64,000 bases of DNA from Aeromicrobium fastidiosum (GCF_017876595.1 NZ_JAGIOG010000001.1:186001-250000), one strand, 5' to 3'; shown: positions 1 to 8,238, counted from the first letter of the stretch. A program made the numbers and translations. The notes: generated by a model not told the origin, from the sequence alone.

Positions 1-2
1 CG

Positions 3-605
3 GCCTCGATCGTCCTGCCCACCGCGCACGCGCTCCACTCGTCGGCCCCCGACGTGACCCTGACCGTCACGACGCTCGAGCCGGCGGCCAGCCTCGAGGC
101 CGTCGAGCGCGGCACCGTCGACGTCGCGCTGATCGACGTCTACGACCACGTGCCGCTGGCGCTGCCGGCCCACCTCGTCGTCGAGGAGCTGCTGCGCGAG
201 CCGCTCGTGGTCGTGGCGCGACGCGGCACCATCTCGTCGCGGTCGGTCGCGCTCGGCACCCTGGCCGGACACCGCTGGGTGCTGCCTCCGTCCGAGGCCG
301 CGTGCGGCGCAGCCACCCGCCACGCCTGCCGGGCCGCGGGGTTCGACCCCGCGGTGTCGTGGCAGACCGACGACCTGCTGCTGCTGGTGGCCGCCGTCTC
401 CCGGGGAGAGGGCATCGCGCTGCTCCCCCGTCGCGCCGTCAGCGACTCGGTCGCACCCGTCGCGCTCCACCGGCTCGTCGACCCCGTGCTCGAGCGACGG
501 ATCCTGGTCGTCGGCCGCCCCAGCACGCTCGAGCGTCCGACCGTCCGGGCACTGCTCGACGCGCTGCACCACGTCGTCCGGCACGTGCCGGCGCAGACCC
601 GCTAG
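3..605 (+). CDS. LysR-family transcriptional regulator, C-terminal part (partial)
   Basis: The reading frame is open from the window edge, so this is the 3' part of a gene. About 200 residues are visible and read as the periplasmic-binding-like effector domain of a LysR regulator: an early segment on substrate access (VEERGTVDVALID-type strand and DHVPLALPAHLVVEELL) is followed by the typical 'EPLVVVARRG', 'HRWVLPP' and 'GEGIALLPRRAV' blocks. The N-terminal winged helix lies outside the window, so the DNA target cannot be guessed. The stop codon overlaps by four bases the 3' end of the convergent small membrane-protein gene. The family call is fairly safe; the regulated pathway is unknown. 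Confidence 0.75.
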   Translation, partial: ASIVLPTAHALHSSAPDVTLTVTTLEPAASLEAVERGTVDVALIDVYDHVPLALPAHLVVEELLREPLVVVARRGTISSRSVALGTLAGHRWVLPPSEAACGAATRHACRAAGFDPAVSWQTDDLLLLVAAVSRGEGIALLPRRAVSDSVAPVALHRLVDPVLERRILVVGRPSTLERPTVRALLDALHHVVRHVPAQTR

Positions 606-841
606 CGGGAGCGGTCGTGCGGGGTCGTGCGCTTGACGCCCGGGTCGGCGTCCTCGCCCTCCCACGGCTTCTGGGCCTTGCGCGCGTGCGACAGGAACGA
701 GCGGCACAAGAAGTACGTCGCCACGATCAGGATGCAGACGATGCCGAGCGCGACCCAGCCGGGCTTGACGTCGTTGGGGTCGAGCGGGGTGTCACGGGTG
801 CCCGCGGCAGCGAAGCTCGCGAGAAGGGCGTAGGCGCTCAT
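602..841 (-). CDS. Small single-pass membrane protein next to mca
   Basis: This 79-residue protein has one hydrophobic segment (about residues 28-47, GWVALGIVCILIVATYFLC) followed by a basic, charged cytoplasmic tail with KAQKPWEGEDAD. From memory, a small membrane protein sits next to the mycothiol amidase gene in mycobacteria too (Rv1083 beside Rv1082), so the position is conserved even though the function is not known. The start is supported by a TAGACT hexamer (848-853) exactly six bases before the ATG with no ribosome binding site, which suggests a leaderless transcript. It overlaps the convergent LysR gene by four bases. No enzymatic motif is visible. Confidence 0.75.
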   Translation of the reverse strand: MSAYALLASFAAAGTRDTPLDPNDVKPGWVALGIVCILIVATYFLCRSFLSHARKAQKPWEGEDADPGVKRTTPHDRSR

Positions 842-965
842 GTCGTCAGTCTACGCGGGGTCACGTCTCGGGCAGCGCGTCCGGCACCACGGGGACGGCA
901 GCACGGCCTGGGGTTAGCACGCTCAGCGCAGACCCGGCACCGTGCTGGTCGCTTCGCGGGCCCTG

Positions 966-1838
966 CTAGCGCAGACCCGCGAAGAGGTCTGTCTCCGGCA
1001 GGCTCGTCTCGACCTTGGCGTCGACGAGCTGGTAGTCCTCACTGGGCCACGCCTCGGCCTGGATCTCGCGCGGGATCGAGAAGAACCAGCCGTCGGGGTC
1101 GATCTGCGTCGCGTGCGCCAGCAGGGCGGCGTCGCGCACCTCGAAGTACTCTGCGCACTCGACCTGCGTGGTCATGCGGGCCTCGTCCTCGGGCTTGCGC
1201 TCCCAGTCCTTGAACCGCTCGGCATAGGGGTTCTCGAGACCGTGCTCGTCGCAGGCCTTCGCGATCGCCTCCATCTTCGCGTAGCTCCAGCCGAGGTGGT
1301 AGTAGAGCTTCGAGACCTGCCACGGCTCTCCGGCGTCCGGGTAGCGCGTGGGGTCGGCGGCGGCCTCGTAGGCGGCGACGCTGACGAGGTGGCACATGAT
1401 GTGGTCGGGGTGCGGGTAGCCGCCGTTCTCGTCGTACGTCGTCAGCACGTGGGGCTTGAACTCACGGATGAGACGGACGAGGGGCTCAGTGGCCTCCTCG
1501 ACGGGTACGAGGCCGAAGCAGCCCTCGGGCAGCGGCGGCTTAGGATCGCCCTCGGGCCAGCCGGAGTCGACGAACCCCAGCCAGTCCTGCGTGACGCCGA
1601 GGATCTCGCGGGCCCGGTCCATCTCCTCACGGCGGATCTGCGTGATGAGCTCGGGGTCGTCCTCGATGCCCGGGTGCTTGAACTGCGGGTTGAGGATCGA
1701 GCCGCGCTCGCCGCCGGTGCAGGTGACGACGTGGACGTCGACCCCCTCGGCGACGTACTTCGCGGTCGACGCAGCGCCCTTGCTCGACTCGTCGTCGGGG
1801 TGGGCGTGCACGTGCATCAGGCGGAGCTTCTCGGCCAC
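966..1838 (-). CDS. mca: Mycothiol S-conjugate amidase Mca
   Basis: Mca is a zinc hydrolase that cleaves mycothiol S-conjugates of electrophiles and antibiotics into a mercapturic acid, which is exported, and GlcN-Ins, which is recycled. The product is 290 residues, the normal size. The metal-binding AHPDDE motif is near the N terminus (about residues 10-15), followed by 'TCTGGERGS', and 'HPDH' occurs about residue 140. Similarity to Mca rather than the deacetylase MshB is suggested by the 'ILNP' segment and the length. The GTG start at 1838 is chosen because an AAGGAG site lies just upstream; the longer upstream frame is out of character. It is divergent from the DUF4307 gene. This gene is strong evidence for a mycothiol-producing actinobacterium. 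Confidence 0.93.
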   Translation of the reverse strand: MAEKLRLMHVHAHPDDESSKGAASTAKYVAEGVDVHVVTCTGGERGSILNPQFKHPGIEDDPELITQIRREEMDRAREILGVTQDWLGFVDSGWPEGDPKPPLPEGCFGLVPVEEATEPLVRLIREFKPHVLTTYDENGGYPHPDHIMCHLVSVAAYEAAADPTRYPDAGEPWQVSKLYYHLGWSYAKMEAIAKACDEHGLENPYAERFKDWERKPEDEARMTTQVECAEYFEVRDAALLAHATQIDPDGWFFSIPREIQAEAWPSEDYQLVDAKVETSLPETDLFAGLR

Positions 1839-1964
1839 GGTTCTCCTTCGAAGGCGTGCGCAAATCCTTGCACCTGTGCGAACAATGGGTGCCGCCCGGG
1901 TGTTCCACCGTCCGATCCGGGCCGTCGCTGCCGCGGGTGGGACCGGCCTGAGACACTGGACGAC

Positions 1965-2342
1965 GTGACCGACCTCAACGCCCGCTACGCGCCCCGCCAG
2001 CGTCCCCGATGGTTCTGGCCTGCGATCGCGGCAGTCGGCATCACCCTCGGCATCGCCTTCGCGGCATGGGTCGGCTTCCAGAAGGATCCCGTCACCGGAC
2101 GCCTCTGGGGCTACGAGGTCAAGAGCGACAACCAGGTCGCGGTCAAGGTCGACGTGATCCGGCCCGACCCCATCGACGTCACGTGCACCGTCTACTCCCA
2201 GGCCGCCGACCACTCGATCGTCGGCGAGAAGACCTTCGACGTCCCGGCGTCGCGGCGCGAAAAGGTTCGCGTCTTCGTCGACATCGAGACCGAGCGCAGA
2301 GGCGTCAACGGTGTCCTGAGAACGTGTGTGCCGGCTGATTGA
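1965..2342 (+). CDS. DUF4307 single-pass membrane protein
   Basis: This 125-residue protein begins with a short cytoplasmic stretch rich in Arg and Pro (YAPRQRPRWFW), one membrane segment (about residues 19-38) and an extracytoplasmic domain ending in a Cys near the C terminus. It matches the actinobacterial DUF4307 family, typically found between greA and mca, exactly the context here. The role is unknown. The GTG start at 1965 is used because it gives the family length and a GACACT hexamer lies seven bases upstream; longer in-frame ORF sequence is antisense to mca and should be ignored. Confidence 0.82.
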   Translation: MTDLNARYAPRQRPRWFWPAIAAVGITLGIAFAAWVGFQKDPVTGRLWGYEVKSDNQVAVKVDVIRPDPIDVTCTVYSQAADHSIVGEKTFDVPASRREKVRVFVDIETERRGVNGVLRTCVPAD

Positions 2343-2346
2343 GTGC

Positions 2347-2382
2347 TAGCCTCGTGAGTTCACCCCGGGCGGTTTCCCGGGG
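2347..2382 (+). promoter_or_regulatory. greA promoter and leader hairpin
   Basis: A TAGCCT hexamer at 2347-2352 can serve as the -10 box. It is followed by a perfect 7-bp hairpin (arms 2363-2369 and 2376-2382, CCCCGGG with CCCGGGG) at the expected 5' end of the transcript. A strong AAAGGAG ribosome binding site then precedes the greA ATG at 2407. The hairpin may stabilise the mRNA or attenuate transcription. Confidence 0.5.
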
Positions 2383-2406
2383 TTCCGTACGTAAAGGAGA
2401 GCTCAC

Positions 2407-2910
2407 ATGACTCAGCCCACAGACACCGACACCATCTGGGTGACCCAGGAGGCGTACGACCGTCTGAAGCAGGAGCTCGAGCACCTCAAGGGCGATGTCT
2501 GGACCGACATCACCACCAAGATCGCCGCCGCTCGCGACGAGGGCGACCTCAAGGAGAACGGCGGATACCACGCCGCCCGCGAGGAGCAGGGCAAGACCAA
2601 GGCCCGCATCGACCAGCTCGAGAGCATGCTGCGGCGCGCCGAGGTCGGCGACAAGCCGGCTGACGACGGCACGGTCGAGGCCGGCATGATCGTGACGATC
2701 CGCTTCGAGGGCGACACCGACACCGAGGAGTTCCTGCTCGGCTCGCGCGAGCTGCTCAGCATGGACTCCAACGTCGAGATCGACGTCTACTCCCCCACGT
2801 CGCCGCTGGGTGCCGCGATCCTGGACAAGAAGGTCGGCGACTCCGCGTCGTACGAAACCCCCAACGGCAAGAGCATCACGGTCGAGATCGTCGCCGCCAA
2901 GCCGTTCTGA
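2407..2910 (+). CDS. greA: Transcription elongation factor GreA
   Basis: GreA rescues backtracked RNA polymerase by inserting its coiled coil into the secondary channel and stimulating transcript cleavage. The 167-residue product is normal in length. The N-terminal coiled coil carries the acidic tip in 'DEGDLKENGGYHAAREEQ' (about residues 43-60), matching the GDLxEN signature, and the C-terminal FKBP-like domain ends with 'SPLGAAILDKKVGD'. An AAAGGAG site six to eight bases before the ATG fixes the start, in contrast to the many leaderless neighbours. The gene order mca / DUF4307 / greA is a conserved actinobacterial block. Confidence 0.96.
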   Translation: MTQPTDTDTIWVTQEAYDRLKQELEHLKGDVWTDITTKIAAARDEGDLKENGGYHAAREEQGKTKARIDQLESMLRRAEVGDKPADDGTVEAGMIVTIRFEGDTDTEEFLLGSRELLSMDSNVEIDVYSPTSPLGAAILDKKVGDSASYETPNGKSITVEIVAAKPF

Positions 2911-2940
2911 GCGCATCCGCCGGTTGAGCCTGTCCGCCGG

Positions 2941-2975
2941 TTGAGCTTGTCGAAACGCCCTTTCGACGAGCTCAA
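2941..2975. repeat. Inverted repeat between convergent greA and ilvA
   Basis: Two 15-base arms, 2941-2955 and 2961-2975, are complementary except for one G-T pair, with a five-base loop. The core TTGAGC...GTCGAAA is repeated imperfectly just upstream (2924-2940). It lies between two convergent genes, and the outer copy of the sequence abuts the ilvA stop codon, so it can act as a bidirectional terminator. It also resembles a dispersed intergenic palindrome common in high-GC actinobacteria. Confidence 0.65.
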
Positions 2976-2985
2976 GGGGCGGATT

Positions 2986-4176
2986 TCAGAGCAGCTGGTA
3001 GCCCAGCTGCTCGAGCTGGGTGATGACGTCGGAGCGGTCCTGCGGGCCCCGCGTCGCCACCCGCACGTCGACGTCGACCTGCCGGACCGGCAGCGACTCC
3101 GACGCCCGGTCGTGGTTGACGTCGAGCACGTTGACCTGCATCGCGGCGAGATCGCCCAGCAGCCGCATGAGCTCGCCCGGACGGTCGGAGATACGCGCCC
3201 GGAAGCTCAGGAACCGACCGGCGGCGACGAGACCGTGCCGGATGACGTCGAGCAGCACGAGGGCGTCGATGTTGCCACCTGAGAGCACCGCGACGACAGG
3301 CCCCTCGAACTCGTCCGGACGATCGAGCACCGCCGCGACTGCCGCCGTGCCGGCGGGCTCGACCAGCATCTTGGCCCGCTCGAGCAGGTGCACCAGCGCC
3401 GTGCTCATGGCGTCCTCGCTGACCGTGATGACCTCGTCGAGGTGCTGGGTGAGGATCTCGAAGGGGATGTCGCCGGGCTGCGCGACCGCGATGCCGTCGG
3501 CCATCGTGACGCCCATCGCCGTCGCGACGGGGTGACCGGCCGCGATCGAGGCGGGGTACGCGGCAGCGTCCTCGGCCTGCACGCCGATGATGCGCAGGTC
3601 GGGGCGCTCGGTGCGCAGCAGGGCGACACCCGCCGCCAGACCACCGCCACCCAGCGGCACCAGGATCGTCTTGACGTCGGGGCACTGCTCCAGCACCTCG
3701 AGGCCCAGCGTCCCCTGCCCGGCGACGATGTCCTCGTGGTCGAACGGGTGGATCAGCACGGCCCCCGTGCGCTCGGCGAACTCGCGGGCCGGCACGAGCG
3801 CCTCGGTGACCCCGGAGCCGTGGAAGCGCACCTCGGCCCCGTAGCCCTCGGTCGCAGCGACCTTGGGCAGCGCCGCGCCGACCGGCATGAAGATCGTGGC
3901 CTTCGCACCCAGCAGCGACGCCGCGAGGGCGACGCCCTGAGCGTGGTTGCCGGCGCTCGCCGCGACGACGCCTCGCGCGCGCTCCTCGGGGCTGAGTCGC
4001 GCGATGCGCACGTACGCGCCGCGGATCTTGAACGAGCCGGTGCGCTGCAGGTTCTCGGCCTTCAGGAACACGTCCTGCCCCGTGCGGCTGCTCAGCCACC
4101 GCGAGTGCGCCATCGGCGTCGTCTCGGTGACTCCCTTGAGCAGGCCGCGAGCCGCCCTCACATCGTCCAGGTCCAC
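2986..4176 (-). CDS. ilvA: Threonine ammonia-lyase (threonine dehydratase)
   Basis: This PLP enzyme deaminates threonine to 2-oxobutanoate, the first committed step to isoleucine or a catabolic route. In the 396-residue protein the PLP lysine lies in 'SFKIRGA' (about residue 49), the phosphate-binding loop is 'PLGGGGL' (about 180) and 'LSGGNID' follows at about 310. The C terminus (about 325-396) resembles an ACT regulatory domain ('ISDRPGELMRLLGDLA'). One short ACT-like domain and the overall size fit the single-ACT or catabolic-type enzyme rather than the long biosynthetic form. The GTG start is preceded by TAGGGT (4183-4188) with a six-base gap, suggesting a leaderless mRNA. Confidence 0.9.
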   Translation of the reverse strand: MDLDDVRAARGLLKGVTETTPMAHSRWLSSRTGQDVFLKAENLQRTGSFKIRGAYVRIARLSPEERARGVVAASAGNHAQGVALAASLLGAKATIFMPVGAALPKVAATEGYGAEVRFHGSGVTEALVPAREFAERTGAVLIHPFDHEDIVAGQGTLGLEVLEQCPDVKTILVPLGGGGLAAGVALLRTERPDLRIIGVQAEDAAAYPASIAAGHPVATAMGVTMADGIAVAQPGDIPFEILTQHLDEVITVSEDAMSTALVHLLERAKMLVEPAGTAAVAAVLDRPDEFEGPVVAVLSGGNIDALVLLDVIRHGLVAAGRFLSFRARISDRPGELMRLLGDLAAMQVNVLDVNHDRASESLPVRQVDVDVRVATRGPQDRSDVITQLEQLGYQLL

Positions 4177-4212
4177 CTGGCCACCCTAACCGTCGCAGGT
4201 AGCGCATCTTGG

Positions 4213-4249
4213 TTGCGTCATGCAACTGATATATGCTTGCGTCATGCAA
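4213..4249. promoter_or_regulatory. Tandem operator overlapping the MarR gene start
   Basis: The 13-base sequence TTGCGTCATGCAA occurs twice, at 4213-4225 and 4237-4249, 24 bp apart, and each copy is itself an imperfect palindrome (TTGC...GCAA arms). A TATGCT hexamer (4232-4237) lies between them, six bases before the ATG at 4244. The upstream copy would cover the -35 region and the downstream copy the transcription start. This is the arrangement expected for autorepression by the MarR protein. Confidence 0.65.
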
Positions 4250-4702
4250 CCAGCCGTCATGCCGTCCGCCCCGGTCACCGACGAGGTGCCGACCACCGAG
4301 GAGGCCGTCCTGAGATTCGTCATGGCCATGGGCCGGCGGATCCGCGCCCGCATCGACGGCGACACCGTCGACCCGTCCCAGGCCGCGATCCTCTACTCGC
4401 TGTCGTGCCGTGGACCCATGCGCCTGGGCGATCTCGCCGAGTCGATGCGGCTCGACGCGTCGACGGTCAGTCGTCACGTGCATCAGCTGGGCGAGCACGA
4501 ATTCGTCCGTCGCGACCCTGACCCCGCCGACGGACGCGCCAGCATCATCGACATCACCGCGGAGGGCCGCACCGCTCTGCGGCGGACGTTCGACCAGCGT
4601 CGCGCCTTCGTCTCCGAGGCCTTGGCCGACTGGAGCGACGACGACCGCACCCGTCTGCGTGACGACATCACCCGCCTCACCGCCGACCTCGGCGACAGCT
4701 GA
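4244..4702 (+). CDS. MarR-family transcriptional regulator
   Basis: This winged-helix dimeric repressor of about 152 residues has the MarR core: 'MRLGDLAESMRLDASTVSRHVHQL' as the helix-turn-helix and 'DPADGRASIIDITAEGR' as the wing. An ATG at 4220 is also in frame, but the ATG at 4244 is preferred because a TATGCT hexamer sits six bases upstream and the earlier codon would lie inside the promoter. The operator pair around the start suggests autoregulation. No target gene is obvious: ilvA is divergent and could share the control, which is inference. The ligand is unknown. Confidence 0.82.
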   Translation: MQPAVMPSAPVTDEVPTTEEAVLRFVMAMGRRIRARIDGDTVDPSQAAILYSLSCRGPMRLGDLAESMRLDASTVSRHVHQLGEHEFVRRDPDPADGRASIIDITAEGRTALRRTFDQRRAFVSEALADWSDDDRTRLRDDITRLTADLGDS

Positions 4703-4720
4703 GACTCCCCTCCCCCGCCC

Positions 4721-5053
4721 TCAGGGGCGGTCGCGGGCCGGCAGCTTGTCGACGACCAGGTCGTAGGAGTCCTCGACGAGCTCCTCGAGCAGACCGGCGG
4801 GCAGGCTGCCGTCGAGCTGCACCGTGATCCAGTGCTTCTTGTTCATGTGCCACCCGCGCATGATCGCGTCGTAGGTGTCGACGAGCCCGGTGACGTCCGG
4901 CGGCTCGGCCTTGAGGTTGATGCTCGTCGGCTCGTCCTGCGTCAGCGCGAACATGCGTCCACCGACCTTGTAGACCGCCGTGCCCTCACTGAAGGGGTAC
5001 GTCCGGGTGGCACCGGGCATGGCAGCGCAGAGGGCGTGGACGTCGACGGTCAT
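4721..5053 (-). CDS. MmcQ/YjbR family DNA-binding-like protein
   Basis: The 110-residue protein matches the small MmcQ/YjbR family (CyaY-like fold): 'CAAMPGATRTYPF' at the start, 'VYKVGGRMFAL' in the middle, then 'HMNKKHWITVQLDG' and 'LVEDSYDLVVDKLP' at the end. The biochemical role of this family is not established; a double wing or MerR-like DNA-binding role has been proposed. The ATG overlaps the stop codon of the upstream AI-2E-type transporter by ATGA, so the two are probably translationally coupled and cotranscribed. Confidence 0.85.
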   Translation of the reverse strand: MTVDVHALCAAMPGATRTYPFSEGTAVYKVGGRMFALTQDEPTSINLKAEPPDVTGLVDTYDAIMRGWHMNKKHWITVQLDGSLPAGLLEELVEDSYDLVVDKLPARDRP

Positions 5054-6153
5054 GCCGGTTCGGGCTCCAGCCCCACATCGTCCTCTGGCTCGTCCTGGTA
5101 GTCCTGCGCGACCGACACGAGATGCCTGACGACGCCGTTGAGGCACGCCGCCAACGGCACCGCGATCAGGGCACCGACCACGCCGGCCACCGTGACGCCC
5201 GCCGCGATTGCGATGATGATCGCGAGCGGGTGGACGGCGACGAGGCGGCCCATCAGGAACGGCTGGAGCACGTGCGACTCCAGCTGCTGGATGCCGACGA
5301 CGACCAGCAGCATGAACAGCGCCGTGACAGGTCCCTGCGCGACGAGCGCGACCAGCACCGCGACCATGCCCGACAGCAAGGCACCGATGATCGGGATGAA
5401 CGCGCCGAGGAACACCAGGACGCCGATCGCGAAGGTCAGCGGCACACCCAGCACCCATGCGCCCAGGGCGATGCCCACGGCATCCGTGAAGGCCACGATG
5501 ACCGTCGCCCGCACGAACGCCACGAGCGACGCCCATGCGGTGTGGCCCGAGGAGTCGACGCGCTCCCGCGCGGCCCTGGGGAACAGGGCCACGATCCAGC
5601 CCCAGATGCGCTGCCCCTCGTACAGGAAGAAGAACGCCGAGAACAGGGCGATGAAGAAGCCGGCGAGCACGTGCGTCAGGGTCGAGCCGAGCTCGCCGAC
5701 CCGCGTCACGACCGAGGTGTCGCTCGACTGGATCGACTCCTTGGCGGTGTCGATGTAGCCCTGGATCTGGCTGTCGGTCAGCTTGAGCGGGCCGGTCTTG
5801 GCCCAGTCCTGCACCTGCGTGATGCCCTGGACGACGTTGTCGCGCAGATCGGTGACCTGCGTCGAGAGCTGCTGACCCACCAGCGCGAGGGCACCGAAGA
5901 AGGACACCAGCATGACGATCACGACGACGAACGTCGCGAGCACGCGCGGCAGCCCCTTGCGCTCGAGCCAGTTGACCGCGTTGATCGTCAGCGCCGTGCC
6001 GAGCAGGGCGACCGCGAGGGGCACCGTGATCTCGGAGAAGTAGCGCAGCAGGAAGATGCCGACGCCGCCGGCAGCGGCGATCACCAGCAGCCGCCACGCC
6101 CACGCCGTCGCGATCTCCACGCCGGGCGGGACCTGATATCTCTCGATGCTCAC
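5050..6153 (-). CDS. AI-2E family transporter (PerM/TqsA-like)
   Basis: This 367-residue polytopic membrane protein has the AI-2E/PerM layout: two or three N-terminal membrane segments (about residues 18-90), a soluble segment (90-170) with a Leu-rich amphipathic stretch, and a C-terminal block of four to five helices containing 'GALIPIIGA'-type 'LGAFIPIIGALLSGM' and 'HVLQPFLMGRLVAVHPLAIIIA'. The acidic tail DEPEDDVGLEPEPA is short. Substrates of this family are debated (autoinducer-2, Na+/H+ exchange, general permease). The GTG start at 6153 is chosen because GAGGAG lies a few bases upstream. It is cotranscribed with the downstream YjbR gene through an ATGA overlap. Confidence 0.85.
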   Translation of the reverse strand: MSIERYQVPPGVEIATAWAWRLLVIAAAGGVGIFLLRYFSEITVPLAVALLGTALTINAVNWLERKGLPRVLATFVVVIVMLVSFFGALALVGQQLSTQVTDLRDNVVQGITQVQDWAKTGPLKLTDSQIQGYIDTAKESIQSSDTSVVTRVGELGSTLTHVLAGFFIALFSAFFFLYEGQRIWGWIVALFPRAARERVDSSGHTAWASLVAFVRATVIVAFTDAVGIALGAWVLGVPLTFAIGVLVFLGAFIPIIGALLSGMVAVLVALVAQGPVTALFMLLVVVGIQQLESHVLQPFLMGRLVAVHPLAIIIAIAAGVTVAGVVGALIAVPLAACLNGVVRHLVSVAQDYQDEPEDDVGLEPEPA

Positions 6154-6223
6154 AGAGCCACTCTCCTCGCGGGTCAGCGTAGCCGTGAAGGAACCTGATG
6201 CGCTCGCCGAGAGTTGTCTTCTC

Positions 6224-6994
6224 GTGACGTTCTCGACCGTGCGCCTCGTCGCGCCCCTCGCCGCGGCGGCCCTGCTCGCCTCCTGCTCGTCCGGCGGCGC
6301 GGACCCCGCCGGCTCGGGTGAGGACTCCCCCACGTCCGCGCCGACTGCCGCCGCACTGCCTGATGCTCCGTCCAACCCCTACACCGGCCGATCAGCGCAG
6401 TTCCGCGACCGCCAGCTGCTGAACGCCGCCGGAACGGGCGACGCCGACAAGATCGCCCTGCTCGTCGAAGCGGGGGCCAACGTCGAGACACGGGACGCAC
6501 GTGAGCGCACCCCCCTCCTGATCGCCGCGACCGACGACCACGTCGCCGCGGCGCGCGTGCTCGTCGGCGCAGGTGCCGACCCCGATGCGCTCGACGTCCG
6601 GCACGACACCCCGTGGCTCGTCACCGGCGTGACCGGCAGCATCCCGATGGCGCAGGTGCTGCTGACCGCGTCGCCCGACCTGACGATCCGCAACCGCTTC
6701 GGCGGCGTCTCGCACATCCCCGCCAGCGAGCGCGGGCACGCCGACTACGTCGCGTTCGTCGTCCAGAGCACCGACATCGCGATCGACCACGTCAACGACC
6801 TCGGCTGGACCGCGCTGCTGGAGGCCGTGATCCTGGGCCGGGGAACAGAACCCTGGCAGCGCATTGTTGACACTCTTGTGAAGAACGGCGCAGACGTGTC
6901 GATCGCCGACCGTGACGGGATCACCGCTCTGCAGCATGCTCGCCGGCTCGGGTTCACCGAGATCGCCGGCATCCTCGACCGCGCTTCATCCTGA
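6224..6994 (+). CDS. Ankyrin-repeat lipoprotein
   Basis: The 256-residue product begins with a signal peptide ending in a lipobox (ALLAS-C, cysteine about residue 21), so it should be anchored on the outer face of the membrane. After a Ser/Pro-rich linker there are about four to five ankyrin repeats ('[30 protein letters not shown]', '[19 protein letters not shown]', '[11 protein letters not shown]', '[21 protein letters not shown]' in shortened form). Ankyrins mediate protein contacts. The gene is followed 32 bp later by msrA on the same strand and may be cotranscribed with it. The GTG at 6224 is the likely start; a GTG at 6239 is an alternative. The binding partner is unknown. Confidence 0.8.
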   Translation: MTFSTVRLVAPLAAAALLASCSSGGADPAGSGEDSPTSAPTAAALPDAPSNPYTGRSAQFRDRQLLNAAGTGDADKIALLVEAGANVETRDARERTPLLIAATDDHVAAARVLVGAGADPDALDVRHDTPWLVTGVTGSIPMAQVLLTASPDLTIRNRFGGVSHIPASERGHADYVAFVVQSTDIAIDHVNDLGWTALLEAVILGRGTEPWQRIVDTLVKNGADVSIADRDGITALQHARRLGFTEIAGILDRASS

Positions 6995-7026
6995 CCACTG
7001 CACCCCTGCCACGAGAGGCGAACACG

Positions 7027-7674
7027 ATGATCTTCGGTCGCAGCAAGTCTGAGCTTCCCACCCCCGAGTCGGCCCTGCCCGGCCGCGAGGGCCGTCCGTT
7101 CCAGGTCGGCGGTACGCACCTCGTGCTCGGCACCCCCGTCGAGACCCAGGTGCCCGACGGCTACGAGTCCGCCGTCTTCGGCCTCGGTTGCTTCTGGGGC
7201 GAGGAGAAGACGTTCTGGGAGGTGCCCGGTGTCTGGTCGACGTCTGTCGGATACGCCGGCGGCCAGACCCAGCACCCCACCTACGAGGAGGTGTGCTCCG
7301 GCCGCACGGGTCACGCCGAGGTCGTCCGCGTCATCTGGGACCCGGCCGAGCTGACGTTCCACGACCTGCTCAAGACGTTCTGGGAGAACCACGACCCCAC
7401 CCAGGGCATGCGCCAGGGCAACGACCGTGGCACCCAGTACCGCTCGGTCATCCTCACCACGACGCCCGAGCAGCAGGCCGAGGCCGAGGCATCACGGGAC
7501 GCCTACCAGGTCACGATGACCCAGGCCGGCTACGGCGAGATCACCACCTCGATCATGCCGCTGGAGCGTTACTACTACGCCGAGGACTACCACCAGCAGT
7601 ACCTCGTCAAGAACCCGTTCGGCTACTGCCCGCTGCACGCGACGGGCGTGGCGTACGAGCCTGCTGGCGCCTGA
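7027..7674 (+). CDS. msrA: Peptide-methionine (S)-S-oxide reductase MsrA
   Basis: MsrA reduces the S form of methionine sulfoxide in oxidised proteins. The 215-residue protein has the catalytic '[12 protein letters not shown]' (Cys about residue 57), the 'GYAGG' loop, 'GHAEVVRV' and '[23 protein letters not shown]', all hallmark MsrA motifs, and a resolving-type Cys near the C terminus ('[10 protein letters not shown]'). A GAGAGG site precedes the ATG. It follows the ankyrin lipoprotein and ends just before a strong hairpin, so the two may form a small oxidative-repair unit, although a functional link is inference. Confidence 0.95.
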   Translation: MIFGRSKSELPTPESALPGREGRPFQVGGTHLVLGTPVETQVPDGYESAVFGLGCFWGEEKTFWEVPGVWSTSVGYAGGQTQHPTYEEVCSGRTGHAEVVRVIWDPAELTFHDLLKTFWENHDPTQGMRQGNDRGTQYRSVILTTTPEQQAEAEASRDAYQVTMTQAGYGEITTSIMPLERYYYAEDYHQQYLVKNPFGYCPLHATGVAYEPAGA

Positions 7675-7680
7675 GCGCAA

Positions 7681-7727
7681 CAACGGGGAACTTCCCAGTC
7701 ACTAGGTGACTGGGAAGTTCCCCGTTG
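7681..7727. terminator. Perfect 22-bp hairpin after msrA
   Basis: Bases 7681-7702 are the exact reverse complement of 7706-7727, with only TAG as the loop. It begins six bases after the msrA stop codon and ends about 55 bp before the convergent DUF4279 gene. It lacks a T tail, as is common in actinobacteria. It probably terminates both genes, and its sequence (GGGAACTTCCCAG core) also looks like a mobile palindromic repeat. Confidence 0.8.
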
Positions 7728-7782
7728 ACGTCGGCGGCCATCGCGCCGCTCATCGAACGCGGGATCACTCCCAGGTCATCGG

Positions 7783-8238
7783 TCATCCGTACTCGTCGAC
7801 ATCGATCGTCGCCCCCATCGCCACCAGCAGCTCGAGGGTCTCAGCGTCCAACGACCACCCCAGCATCTGATGCTGCCCGGGCATCTTCTCCCAGGAGTGG
7901 CCTTCCTCGTCGATCGTGACGGTCTCCTCCGGTTGACCGTCATCATCGTTGAAGTACCTCACGACCTGCAGCGTGGCGAACACCTCGTTCGTGTCGACGA
8001 GCTGACGAATTCGTTCCGCCGCCGGGGCCACCCGGCCGAGGACGGCGGAGGCCAAGGCGTCGAGATCAAGCCCCGGAGTCCGGCAAACGATCTTCCAAGC
8101 ATGACTCGCCGGACGGACAGGATCGAGCTGCCTGCTCCCCCGAACCAGGACCTCATCGGGATCCACAGCTAGGTAGGCAGCCATCTCGGCCGCCGACATC
8201 GAGTCGCTGTCCAGCACGAAGTAGACGTACTGGCTCAT
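7783..8238 (-). CDS. DUF4279-like protein
   Basis: The 151-residue protein starts MSQYVYFVLDSDS and contains 'SAAEMAAYLAVDPDEVLVRGSR' followed by 'SHAWKIVCR', then a helical stretch and 'TLQVVRYFNDDDG' strand. This order resembles the DUF4279 family, seen in proteins linked to immunity to contact toxins and of unknown function elsewhere. A longer in-frame start at 8286 adds 16 mostly basic residues with no ribosome binding site and is disfavoured. No toxin gene is near, so an immunity role is not supported here. Confidence 0.6.
   Translation of the reverse strand: MSQYVYFVLDSDSMSAAEMAAYLAVDPDEVLVRGSRQLDPVRPASHAWKIVCRTPGLDLDALASAVLGRVAPAAERIRQLVDTNEVFATLQVVRYFNDDDGQPEETVTIDEEGHSWEKMPGQHQMLGWSLDAETLELLVAMGATIDVDEYG

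Noticed and set aside
942..1964. Long N-terminal extension of the DUF4307 frame
   Set aside because: It is antisense to mca; the family length and hexamer fit the GTG at 1965.
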